Below, piece by piece: positions 7,484-14,908 of a DNA stretch of 27,575 nt (its first letter is position 1; every line of letters starts with the position of its first letter). The stretch comes from an uncultured Eubacteriales bacterium (GTDB taxonomy: Bacteria; Bacillota; Clostridia; Oscillospirales; Oscillospiraceae). The notes under the pieces are model-generated. The model saw nothing but the letters and a program-made list of their open reading frames with translations. It did no database searches and was not told the DNA's origin. A program made the translations under genes and the position numbers. The stretch spans positions 1-27,575 of the forward strand of contig USAT01000017.1 of assembly GCA_900552725.1 (NCBI GenBank), written 5' to 3'.

Positions 7484-8205
7484 AAACGGTTTTGGAAGTA
7501 AATGACCTGAATGTGTGGTACCGCAGCGGCACGGGGCTGCGCAAGCAGCGCCATCAGGTGCTCCATGATGTCAGCTTTACCCTGTACCGGGGCGAGATCC
7601 TCGGTCTGGTGGGCGAGAGTGGCAGCGGCAAATCTACCCTGGCCCGTGCGGTGCTGGGCATGGAGAGCGACATGACCGGCACGGTGACCCATCATACCAA
7701 GCGGCCCCAGATGGTCTTTCAGGATCCGGCGGGCAGCCTGAACCCAGCCTTCACCGTGGCCCAGACCCTGGCCGAGCCCCTGCGCATCTACGGCAAGTAC
7801 GACAAGGCGGGTATCGAGAGCCGGGTGCGGGACACCATGGCCCTGGTGGGCCTGGACGAGAGCTACTACGACCGCTATCCCCACGAGCTGTCCGGCGGAC
7901 AGAAGCAGCGGGTGTGCATCGGCGCGGCGCTGATCCAGAAGCCGGGCCTCATCGTGGCGGACGAGGCGGTGTCAGCCCTGGATGTGACCATCCAGGCCCA
8001 GATCCTGCAGCTCATCGCCCGATTGCGGCGGGAGTTCGGCATCTCCTACCTGTTCATCTCCCACGATCTCAACGTGGTATACGAGATCTGCGACCGGTGC
8101 CTGGTGATGAAGGACGGCCGCATCGTGGAGCAGGGCACCGTGGACGAGGTGTACGACCATCCCCAGGCGGACTATACCAAGGAATTATTAAAAGCAGCGG
8201 AGTGA
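7477..8205 (+). CDS. ABC transporter ATP-binding protein, DppF/NikE type
   Basis: The 242-aa second ATPase has Walker A GESGSGKS at residues 46-53, Q-loop VFQDPAGSLNP, signature LSGGQKQR, Walker B LIVADEAVSALD and H-loop FISHDL. The Pro that normally follows the catalytic Glu (DEP) is Ala here; the catalytic Glu itself is present, so activity is not excluded. Like its partner it lacks the C-terminal oligopeptide extension and is short for DppF (about 320 aa). It starts in a 7-nt overlap with the first ATPase gene, with GAGGAAA upstream. The thioesterase gene follows after 6 bp. Confidence 0.9.
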   Translation: MLETVLEVNDLNVWYRSGTGLRKQRHQVLHDVSFTLYRGEILGLVGESGSGKSTLARAVLGMESDMTGTVTHHTKRPQMVFQDPAGSLNPAFTVAQTLAEPLRIYGKYDKAGIESRVRDTMALVGLDESYYDRYPHELSGGQKQRVCIGAALIQKPGLIVADEAVSALDVTIQAQILQLIARLRREFGISYLFISHDLNVVYEICDRCLVMKDGRIVEQGTVDEVYDHPQADYTKELLKAAE

Positions 8206-8211
8206 TATCAT

Positions 8212-8631
8212 ATGACAGACGAAAGAAGACAGCGATTATTGAACCTGGCCCTGGACAGCGAACCCTTTGATGTCCACAACCATGTAAAGATCGTAGCCGT
8301 GGACGACGGCTGGGCCCAGGTAGAGGTGGAGATCCACCCCGAGACCCTGAACCGCTGGGGCATCCCCCACGGCGGCATCCTGTTCACCCTGTCGGACGTG
8401 GCCTGCGGCATGGCCATCCTGACCACGCGGATGGAGGCCTGCGTCACCGTCAGCGGCACCATCGACTGCGTCAACGCAGGCCCCTCCTCCGGCAAGCTCA
8501 TCGCCACCGGACGGGTGCGGAAGGCGGGCAGCAAGCTGGTATTCTGCGATTCCGAGATCCGCGACGAGGCCGGAAAGCTCATCACCACCGGCCACACGGT
8601 GATGTACTTCACCGGCAAGCAGCTGGGATGA
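8212..8631 (+). CDS. PaaI-type hotdog-fold thioesterase
   Basis: The 139-aa protein is a full-length hotdog thioesterase of the PaaI/YbgC-like 4HBT group. The diagnostic motif NRWGIPHGGILFTLSDVACG is at residues 47-66; Asn47, the HGG turn (53-55) and Asp62 are the positions used for thioester hydrolysis in PaaI. Members cleave aryl- or acyl-CoA thioesters in the cytoplasm; the acyl group here is unknown. It sits 6 bp after the ABC ATPase gene and overlaps the next gene by ATGA, so it is part of the importer operon. Why a CoA-thioesterase should be tied to this importer is unclear. Confidence in the fold is high, in the substrate nil. Confidence 0.88.
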   Translation: MTDERRQRLLNLALDSEPFDVHNHVKIVAVDDGWAQVEVEIHPETLNRWGIPHGGILFTLSDVACGMAILTTRMEACVTVSGTIDCVNAGPSSGKLIATGRVRKAGSKLVFCDSEIRDEAGKLITTGHTVMYFTGKQLG

Positions 8632-9713
8632 AAGCGTTCTTGCGGCGGTATCGCGCCCAACTGCGGTGGCTGGCGGGACTGGCGGCGTTTTTCGCCGTCT
8701 ATTTTCCCCTGCGCACCTGCCGGGGCGCCATGAACTGGCTGTGCAGCCGCGTGATCCTGCCCCTTGAACAGGCCCTGGGCCGGCTGTGCAGCGTCACCTC
8801 TGTCTCTGTGGCAGAGGTGCTCATTTTATCCGGCATCTTTGCCGCCATGTTCTATCTGGCGTGGCAGGTGCGGTGTCTGGTGTCGCGCCCTCAAAAGGGA
8901 CGGCGGGCTGTGCGCATGGCTCTGACGGTGCTGTGCGCGGGGCTGAGCATCTACGCAGGCTTCTGCCTGCTGTGGGGCGTGTTCTACGGGGCCGACAGCT
9001 TTCAGGACAAGTCCGGCCTGACGGCCCGCGGCGGCACCGTGGCAGAGCTGACGGCTCTGACGGAGCGCTTCGCCCGGGAGGTATCCGCCGCAGGCGATCA
9101 GGTGCAGCGGGATGAAAACAGCTGCTTCGCCGTGCCCCGCAGTGAGATCTTCGCCGAAGCCATGTCCGCCTACGACGGCGTGGTGCAGGTGTTTGACTGC
9201 CTGAAAAAGCCCGCCGTGATGCCAAAGGCCTTCGTGTCCTCCCGGGGCATGAGCTATCTGGATTTCAGCGGCTTCTACTTCCCCTTCACCGGCGAGGCCA
9301 ATTTGAATGACGAGAGCCCCGCCGCCTACCTCCCCGCCAACATCTGCCACGAGATGGCCCACCAGCAGGGCATCGCTACTGAGCAGGAGTGCAACTTCGT
9401 GGCCATCATGGCTGCCACCTCCGCCGACAGCGCCGCCTATCGCTACGCCGGGTATCTCATGGGCTACGTCCACCTGTCCAACGCCCTGTACCGGGTGGAT
9501 CAGGCGGCGTGGCAGACCATCCGGGACAGCCTGCCGGACACGGTGCGTGCCGACCTGCGGCAGAACAGCGCCTATTGGGCCCGGTTCGACGGCCTGGTGA
9601 ACACCGCCGCCACCAAGGTGTACGACGGCTTTCTCAAGTCCAACGGCCTTTCCGACGGCGTGCAGAATTACGGCACCGTGGTGGATCTGCTGCTGGCGTA
9701 TTACTGCGGATGA
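8628..9713 (+). CDS. DUF3810 family membrane protein with HExxH motif
   Basis: The 361-aa product matches DUF3810. Three hydrophobic helices lie within the first ~120 residues (about 12-28, 62-80, 97-118). A long domain follows that by the positive-inside rule would be extracytoplasmic. It contains HEMAH at 241-245, with Glu252/Glu254 downstream in ATEQECNFVA, an arrangement like gluzincin zinc metallopeptidases. Peptidase activity has to my knowledge not been shown for the family; I infer it only from the motif. The gene overlaps the thioesterase stop by 4 nt (ATGA). A membrane-anchored peptidase next to a peptide-type importer would make sense if it trims the importer's ligand, but this is conjecture. 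Confidence 0.85.
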   Translation: MKAFLRRYRAQLRWLAGLAAFFAVYFPLRTCRGAMNWLCSRVILPLEQALGRLCSVTSVSVAEVLILSGIFAAMFYLAWQVRCLVSRPQKGRRAVRMALTVLCAGLSIYAGFCLLWGVFYGADSFQDKSGLTARGGTVAELTALTERFAREVSAAGDQVQRDENSCFAVPRSEIFAEAMSAYDGVVQVFDCLKKPAVMPKAFVSSRGMSYLDFSGFYFPFTGEANLNDESPAAYLPANICHEMAHQQGIATEQECNFVAIMAATSADSAAYRYAGYLMGYVHLSNALYRVDQAAWQTIRDSLPDTVRADLRQNSAYWARFDGLVNTAATKVYDGFLKSNGLSDGVQNYGTVVDLLLAYYCG

Positions 9714-9725
9714 AAGGAGTGTCCC

Positions 9726-10327
9726 ATGGCCAACCCCCAATACGAAAGCATGCTGGCGACAGCGCGGCAGCGCCTTGCGCGCCATGATCCGGCGGATATC
9801 GCCCGCCGGGCGGGCGTCACCTGGCAGGACGGTCGCTTCACCGTGTCCACCCTGGGCCGGATCGCACCGTCACAGTGCCGGAGCTCACCGTACAGCCGGC
9901 GCTGGGCATGTGGCACACCCTGACGCTGCTGCACTATCTGGATCTGGCGGACGGCACGCCCCTGTCGGGGAAGATGATGGCCTTCGGCCAGTATCCCGAG
10001 GGCATGGTGCGGGGCGGCGGATTTGACCGCCGGGCGGAGACGGACATCCGCCTGCATATGGGGCTTCTGCCGCCGGAGGAGCTGCACCGCCGCCTGCTGG
10101 CCCTGGGCGCGGCGCTGGAGCCCTCCAACGCCGACCTGTGCGCCCGCATCCCGTTCCTGCCCCGGTATCCCCTGTGGCTGCGGATCTGGTTCGCCGACGA
10201 GGAATTCCCTGCGTCGGGCCGGATGTTTCTGGATGAGAGCGCCGCCCACTATCTGACGGTGGAGGACGCCGTAGTGGTGGGAGAGCTGATCCTGGAGCGG
10301 CTGACCGAAAACATCACAAGAACTTGA
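9726..10327 (+). pseudogene. DUF3786 gene interrupted by a single frameshift
   Basis: Two overlapping frames together give one DUF3786 protein of about 200 aa. The first (from ATG 9726, with AAAGGAG 8 nt upstream) codes for the N-terminus up to FTVSTLGR and then runs into unrelated sequence ending at 9923. The frame that continues the family resumes at about 9860 as DRTVTVPELTVQPALGMW. It goes on through LLHYLDLADGTPLSGK, ADEEFPASGRMFLDESAAHYL and VEDAVVVGE to the stop at 10327. Adding one G to the CCGG at 9857-9860 would restore the whole frame (GRDRTVTV). I see no slippery heptamer, so programmed frameshifting is unlikely. It is either a recent null mutation or a base missing from the assembly. 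A paralogue is intact at 26790-27410. Confidence 0.8.
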
Positions 10328-10368
10328 AAAAGCGCAGGGACTGCCATACGGCAGTCCCTGCGCTTTTA
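10326..10368. terminator. Bidirectional Rho-independent terminator
   Basis: A 15-bp perfect stem (10331-10345 with 10350-10364) and a 4-nt loop are flanked by AAAA on the left and TTT on the right. It closes the ABC importer/DUF3786 operon on the plus strand and the MerR gene on the minus strand. Confidence 0.92.
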
Positions 10369-10377
10369 TGCAAAGGG

Positions 10378-11190
10378 TCACTTCGTGACGGGGTAGCACA
10401 CCTCGGTGATGAACTCATCGGGGTTCTGGGTCTCGTGGGGCGAGACATGGTAGATGTTGAACATGGGCCCGGCGTAGTGATAGCCGTTGGCTTCGATCCA
10501 GGCGGCCACGGCGGCGTTCACTTCGCCGATGTGGGCGTAGCTGCCCTTGTAGGTGCAGCTGGCGTAGGTGACGGCGGGCAGCGTGCGGAACTTCACATGC
10601 TCCGTGTCGGGGTACTGGCCCTTGACGGTTTTCTGAGCCTCCACCTCCACGTCGTGCTCCTTGTACTCGGCGTCCAGGAACGTAACGCTGCAATAGCAGG
10701 GATCGTCGGGGATCAGGTGCATGTGGGCGGTCTCGGCGCAGAGAATGCTCCACACCGTGCCCTCCGCCTCATAGCAGGGAATGGTCATCCGCACACAGGC
10801 GGCATAGCGCTGGGGCAGGGTCTTGACAGTAACATTATAAGCCATGGTATCTTCCTTTCTCAATCGCTTCCGTGCGCTGTCCAGCAGCCGCAGCTTCCGG
10901 GCCACGTCCTCCGCCTGGGCCTCCAGCACCGCCTGTTGGGCGGCAAGACATTCGTCCAGCCGCTGGCGGTCGTCATAGAAGTCCAGCATCCGGCAGATGT
11001 CCGCCAGACGGAAGCCCATGTCCTTCAGCGCCGTGATGCGGCACACGGTGGGCAACTGGGCCTCGCTGTAATAGCGGTAGTCGGTAAACCGGTCGATCTC
11101 CGCCGGGTGCAGCAACCCGATGTCGTCATAATGGCGCAGCATCCGGACGCTGACGCGGGACAGCTTGGAAAATTCTCCGATCTTCAGCAT
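10378..11190 (-). CDS. MerR family transcriptional regulator with GyrI-like effector domain
   Basis: The 270-aa protein has a MerR winged-helix DNA-binding domain at residues 1-70 (FSKLSRVSVRMLRHYDDIGLL, then the wing FTDYRYY). A dimerisation coiled coil follows at about 75-115, and a GyrI/AraC-type effector-binding domain fills the rest. This is the BmrR/TipA-like layout in which a small hydrophobic compound activates transcription. The start has GGAGGT 7 nt upstream. Its promoter (11230-11260) has the 19-bp spacer of MerR-controlled promoters, so it is probably autoregulated. It lies 89 bp downstream of an ABC exporter gene pair on the same strand. No terminator is seen between them, so the exporter may belong to its regulon. 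Confidence 0.9.
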   Translation of the reverse strand: MLKIGEFSKLSRVSVRMLRHYDDIGLLHPAEIDRFTDYRYYSEAQLPTVCRITALKDMGFRLADICRMLDFYDDRQRLDECLAAQQAVLEAQAEDVARKLRLLDSARKRLRKEDTMAYNVTVKTLPQRYAACVRMTIPCYEAEGTVWSILCAETAHMHLIPDDPCYCSVTFLDAEYKEHDVEVEAQKTVKGQYPDTEHVKFRTLPAVTYASCTYKGSYAHIGEVNAAVAAWIEANGYHYAGPMFNIYHVSPHETQNPDEFITEVCYPVTK

Positions 11191-11229
11191 AGCGGTACCT
11201 CCATGCGTTCTTCTTTTGAGCTCAGATAG

Positions 11230-11260
11230 AGGATACCCCCTGACACAGTGGCAGAGTCAA
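11230..11260 (-). promoter_or_regulatory. MerR-type promoter/operator with 19-bp spacer
   Basis: On the minus strand TTGACT (11255-11260) and TATCCT (11230-11235) are 19 bp apart. The spacer contains the imperfect dyad CTGCCACTGTGTCAG (11240-11254), with 12 of 14 positions symmetric around a central base. Overlong spacers filled by a dyad are the standard target of MerR-family activators. Confidence 0.75.
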
Positions 11261-11279
11261 CCCCTGAAAAAGGAAATTT

Positions 11280-12875
11280 TTACAGATGCTGATAAATTTT
11301 TGCGCCGGAGGTTTTTAGCCACCGCACCAGCACCAGCGCCAGCACGGCAAACAGCGCCGTCACCGCCAGCAGGAACGCCACCGCGCCTACGCGGGCCATC
11401 AGTGCGTAATACAGGAAGCCCAGCGCCACGGCCACCAGCCAGCCGACGAACATGGACAGGAACACGGCCAGCCCCTGCTTGATAGGGGCCACCTCGCTGG
11501 TCCAGTTGAGATTGGGCCGCTTCAGGCCCATGAACAGGCCGAAGGCCGCGCTCAACACCACATATACCATGGGCGTCACCAGCATCATGACGATCTCCGG
11601 CAGCGCCGCGCCGGACACCGCCGCCACGCACACGGCGCACACCACCAGCGGCAGCTCCGTTATCAGCAGGTGCATCCGCAGCTTGGCCCGCAGCGCCTGC
11701 CACGGGTCGATGGGCAGCGACTGGGCGATCCACAGGCTCTTGCCCTCCAGCGACACGGACGGGGTGCTGATATCGTTGCTGCCTGCCAGCAGGCACAGGC
11801 ACAGCGCCGCCAGCACCGTAACGAAGCCCTCGCCTCCGGCGAACAGAGCGTTCATCATCAGGAACACCTCGCGGCCCTTGATGAGGGCCAGCACCGCCAG
11901 AACCACCAGGAACACCGTGCCCAGGCCGCAGTTCAGCATGTAGAGAGGGCTGGAGGTGAACCGGCCCAGCTCCTTGCGCAGCAGGGCGGCGTCGGCGCTG
12001 ACGGGCTTGACAGCCTTCTCGTGATAGACCGTCTTGGCGGTATTGCCCGAGGCGGTGGCGATGTGCAGAAAGCTGCGGGCGATGAGATACCACACCAGCG
12101 CCAGCAGGGCGATCACCACGGCGGAGACGATCAGCATGGCCACGCCGTCGCCGCAGCCCACCCGGCCGAAGAGGTACAGGGGGTAGATCCCCTTGATCCT
12201 ATTGCCCACATCCTCCGCGTTCAGCAGCAGATCGGTGATCATGGCCTGAGAGCGGAAGCAGACAAAGTAGTACAGCCCGAAGAACACCAGCGAAACGATC
12301 ACGGTGATAAAGCTCTTACGCTTCAGCTTCAGGCTGATCTTGGCCACCACCCAGCCCAGCGCGCAGGACAGCGTCAGCACGAACAGGGAAATGACGATCA
12401 GCAGTACCACGCCGCCCAGAATACGGCCCGCCGTGATAGGGACGGTGCACCAATAGACAATGATGGCCGGCAGGATCACGATGGCGGAATACATCAGGCC
12501 CATGAGATAGACGCTCAGCAGCCGTGAGGTCATGATGACCCGCACGGGAATGGGCATAGACAGCAGCAGGTCGTTGTCCTTGGCCAGATACAATCCGGAA
12601 TAGGTGTTGAACACGCTGCCGAAGGCGCCCAGGAACACCGCCATCATGCCCATGATGACGAAGTACAGCCAATCCATGCCCATCTCCGCCAACGGGCCGC
12701 ACATGGTGTTGGACAGCACGCCGAACATGGTGCCCAGCAGGCCCGCCATCAGCAGCACGAACATCACGATATAGCCGATGGTCGCGCCCCTAGTGCGGGC
12801 CTTATTCTTCTTGGCGTCGTAGAAATAGCTGCGGAAAATTTCAAAAAGCTGTTTTTTTACCAGAAGCTTCAGCAT
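11280..12875 (-). CDS. ABC exporter permease subunit (ABC-2-like)
   Basis: The 531-aa protein is almost entirely made of membrane helices (about 12). It follows an ABC ATPase with a 7-nt overlap, so it is the permease of an ABC-2-type exporter. The N-terminus MLKLLVKKQLFEIFRS is amphipathic and cytoplasmic, as usual before the first helix. The motif YLAKDNDLLLSMPIPVRVIM is typical of large exporter permeases in Firmicutes, where an amphipathic coupling helix contacts the ATPase. No substrate-specific domain is present. A MerR regulator follows, so drug or membrane-stress export is possible, but the ligand is unknown. Confidence 0.82.
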   Translation of the reverse strand: MLKLLVKKQLFEIFRSYFYDAKKNKARTRGATIGYIVMFVLLMAGLLGTMFGVLSNTMCGPLAEMGMDWLYFVIMGMMAVFLGAFGSVFNTYSGLYLAKDNDLLLSMPIPVRVIMTSRLLSVYLMGLMYSAIVILPAIIVYWCTVPITAGRILGGVVLLIVISLFVLTLSCALGWVVAKISLKLKRKSFITVIVSLVFFGLYYFVCFRSQAMITDLLLNAEDVGNRIKGIYPLYLFGRVGCGDGVAMLIVSAVVIALLALVWYLIARSFLHIATASGNTAKTVYHEKAVKPVSADAALLRKELGRFTSSPLYMLNCGLGTVFLVVLAVLALIKGREVFLMMNALFAGGEGFVTVLAALCLCLLAGSNDISTPSVSLEGKSLWIAQSLPIDPWQALRAKLRMHLLITELPLVVCAVCVAAVSGAALPEIVMMLVTPMVYVVLSAAFGLFMGLKRPNLNWTSEVAPIKQGLAVFLSMFVGWLVAVALGFLYYALMARVGAVAFLLAVTALFAVLALVLVRWLKTSGAKIYQHL

Positions 12876-13582
12876 TCCTCTCCCTCCAGTTCCAGGAAGA
12901 CCTCTTCCAGACTGTCGTCGCCCTTGACTTCCTCCATGGTGCCGGAGCGGATCAGCTTGCCGCCCTTGATGATGGCCACCTTGTCGCAGAGCTTTTCCGC
13001 CACCTCCAGCACATGGGTGGAGAAGAAGATGGCGCCGCCGTTGTCACAGACCTCACGCATCATGCCCTTCAGCAGGTGGGACGCCTTGGGATCCAGGCCC
13101 ACAAAGGGCTCATCCATGATGATGAGCCTGGGCTGATGGAGCCACGCGGCGATGATGGCCAGCTTCTGCTTCATACCGTGGGAATAGGCGGCGATGGGCT
13201 GGGCCAGATCCTCCGTCAGCTCGAAGGCATCGGCATACCTGCGGATGCGCGCCTGCCGCTCCGCCGCGCCCACGCCGAAGATGTCGGCCACGAAGTTCAG
13301 ATACTTGATGCCGGTCATAAAGTCGTACAGATCCGGGTTGTCGGGGATGTAGGCCAGCTCCCGCTTGCAAGTCAGGGGATCGGCCTTGACGGAGTGACCG
13401 TCGATGGTGATCTCGCCCTCGTCAAACTGCAGGATGCCCACCACGGATTTCAGCGTGGTGGTCTTGCCCGCGCCGTTGTGGCCGATAAAGCCGTAGATCT
13501 CGCCCGGCGCGATGTGCAGGCTCAGATCGTCCACGGCCTTCTTCTCGCCGTATCGTTTCGTCAGATGTTGGATCGTAAGCAT
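12869..13582 (-). CDS. ABC exporter ATP-binding protein
   Basis: The 237-aa ATPase has Walker A GHNGAGKTT at residues 34-42 and a YSHGMKQKLAI signature, the variant common in ABC-2 exporters. Walker B is LIIMDEPFVGLDP and the H-loop STHVLE. I chose the ATG at 13582, which has GGAGGAAAT 5 nt upstream and gives the normal ABC start MLTIQHLTKRYG; a longer frame to 13651 lacks a ribosome site. The stop overlaps the permease start by 7 nt. Transcription starts from a consensus promoter at 13696-13724, leaving a leader of about 107 nt. Confidence 0.93.
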   Translation of the reverse strand: MLTIQHLTKRYGEKKAVDDLSLHIAPGEIYGFIGHNGAGKTTTLKSVVGILQFDEGEITIDGHSVKADPLTCKRELAYIPDNPDLYDFMTGIKYLNFVADIFGVGAAERQARIRRYADAFELTEDLAQPIAAYSHGMKQKLAIIAAWLHQPRLIIMDEPFVGLDPKASHLLKGMMREVCDNGGAIFFSTHVLEVAEKLCDKVAIIKGGKLIRSGTMEEVKGDDSLEEVFLELEGEEC

Positions 13583-13695
13583 TTCGATTTCCTCCCAATT
13601 ACCTCTTATATGTCTCCTGTATCCTATCATATCACGCAGCGTCACAAGCAAGAGGCTGCGGTGAAAAAAGCAAACTTTTTTCTGAAAGCGGGCGT

Positions 13696-13724
13696 ATTAT
13701 AGCAAGCACGCCGGGAACTGTCAA
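13696..13724 (-). promoter_or_regulatory. Perfect consensus SigA promoter for the ABC exporter
   Basis: On the minus strand TTGACA (13719-13724) is exactly 17 bp from TATAAT (13696-13701), with both boxes fully consensus. The roughly 107-nt leader holds two short hairpins: GAAAAAAG with CTTTTTTC (about 13664-13683) and CGCAGC with GCTGCG (about 13633-13660). Confidence 0.88.
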
Positions 13725-13767
13725 CGATAATGTGTTCCCCGCTTCCAAACATCTTGAAAATTGACAC

Positions 13768-13800
13768 AAAAGGCTCAACGGCAGCGCCGTTGAGCCTTTT
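13768..13800. terminator. Rho-independent terminator of the TPM-domain gene
   Basis: A 15-bp stem (13768-13782 with 13786-13800) has a 3-nt loop AGC and A/T tracts on both sides. It lies 11 bp after the TPM gene's stop on the minus strand and also works in the other direction by symmetry. Confidence 0.9.
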
Positions 13801-13811
13801 ATCCGATTTCA

Positions 13812-14876
13812 TTACCGGCGTCCGCCGCCGAAGCCGCCGCCACCGAAGCCGCCTCCGCGGCCACCGCGGGAACCTCCTCCGAAGCCACCGCCGCCAAATC
13901 CGCCACGGCTTCCGCCGCTGAAGCCACCACCGCCGAAACCGCCGCCGGGACGGCTGCCAAAGCCGCTGCCCGGACGGGGCGTGCTGCGCGGGGGCCGATA
14001 GCTGTTCTGGGGCGGACGGTATCCGCCGCCGCTGCGGGGAGGCTGATAGCCGCCGCCCATGGGAGGCCGCGGGCCGCTGCCATAGGGAGGACGGGGCTGT
14101 CGGGGCGGACGGGGACGCAGGGCGCGGCCCCAGAAGATGGGATAGTACACCGGCCGCACCACGTTCACCGGTGCGCCCAGAATATACCGCCGCCGGTAAC
14201 GGTTATACCGCACCCGATCCAGCAGCATCCACACCACGAAGATGGCCAGGATCAGCAGCACCACGCCGCCCAGCGACACACCGCCGGTCCTGGCGGTGCT
14301 GGGCGTATTGGCCGTCCAGCCGATGGTATCGCTGCTGCCGTATCCGCCGCCGTACTGCTGGCCGAACTGGCCGTAGAACACGTCCGCCTGCCGGAAGAAG
14401 GCCGTCACCGCGCCGTCAAAGTCGCCGCTGTAATAGGTGCTCTCGATGGCGCTGCGCAGCTTCTGCTGCTGGGTGTCGGTCATATACTGGCCCACGCTGT
14501 CGCCGCAGTAGACCTGCCAGTCGCCGTCCTTTACCAGCAGCAGGATCATGTCGTTGGCGCCCAGGCCCCATTCCTTGCCCAGCGCGGCGGCGTACTCCTG
14601 ATCCTTCCAGCCGGTCACCTGATCCACGGTGGCCACCGCCACCACGGCGTAGTATTTCTGATCCCAGCCGGTGTTGTACTGTCCGATCAACTGCTCCGTC
14701 TCATCGCTGAGCAGCCCGGCGTCGTCGCAGATCCACTGGCGGTACTGGACATCCAGCAGCGCCGTGGGCTCCTTGGCCAGAAAGCTGTCCTTCCGGGCAA
14801 GGCCGATGCACACGCTGCCGATTACCGCCAGCGCCAGCACCACCCATGCCACGGCACGGTTTTTGAAAATTTTCAT
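13812..14876 (-). CDS. TPM-domain membrane protein with long Arg/Gly/Pro-rich tail
   Basis: The 354-aa protein has a membrane helix at about residues 8-26. A TPM domain (TPM_phosphatase fold) follows at about 47-165, opening with ICDDAGLLSDETEQLI. A second membrane helix lies at 199-219, followed by DRVRYNRYRRRY. By the positive-inside rule the TPM domain faces outside and the tail faces the cytoplasm. Residues 250-354 are low complexity: first PRPP/GGGYRPP-type repeats, then GGGFGGGG and SRGG/RGG repeats. Many TPM proteins end in a Gly-rich stretch, but this one is unusually long and basic. The start codon has AAGGAGGA upstream, which can pair in a small hairpin (14886-14901). The gene follows telA and xpaC on the same strand. 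Confidence 0.85.
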   Translation of the reverse strand: MKIFKNRAVAWVVLALAVIGSVCIGLARKDSFLAKEPTALLDVQYRQWICDDAGLLSDETEQLIGQYNTGWDQKYYAVVAVATVDQVTGWKDQEYAAALGKEWGLGANDMILLLVKDGDWQVYCGDSVGQYMTDTQQQKLRSAIESTYYSGDFDGAVTAFFRQADVFYGQFGQQYGGGYGSSDTIGWTANTPSTARTGGVSLGGVVLLILAIFVVWMLLDRVRYNRYRRRYILGAPVNVVRPVYYPIFWGRALRPRPPRQPRPPYGSGPRPPMGGGYQPPRSGGGYRPPQNSYRPPRSTPRPGSGFGSRPGGGFGGGGFSGGSRGGFGGGGFGGGSRGGRGGGFGGGGFGGGRR

Positions 14877-14885
14877 GGGATATTC

Positions 14886-14901
14886 CTCCTTTCGGAAGGA
14901 G
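14886..14901 (-). promoter_or_regulatory. Hairpin covering the TPM gene's ribosome-binding site
   Basis: On the minus strand CTCCTT pairs with AAGGAG around the loop CCGA; the AAGGAG is part of the Shine-Dalgarno sequence of the TPM gene. The 6-bp stem could reduce initiation unless opened. It may equally be chance in a purine-rich site. Confidence 0.4.
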
Positions 14902-14908
14902 ATAGTTC

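Noticed and set aside
9857..9880. Programmed ribosomal frameshift in the DUF3786 gene
   Set aside because: No slippery heptamer, stop-codon context or downstream pseudoknot is visible; a simple one-base deletion explains the data.
13812..14100. G/C-rich repeats as a tandem DNA repeat or CRISPR-like array
   Set aside because: They are codons of the Gly/Arg/Pro-rich tail of the TPM protein, of irregular period and without spacers.
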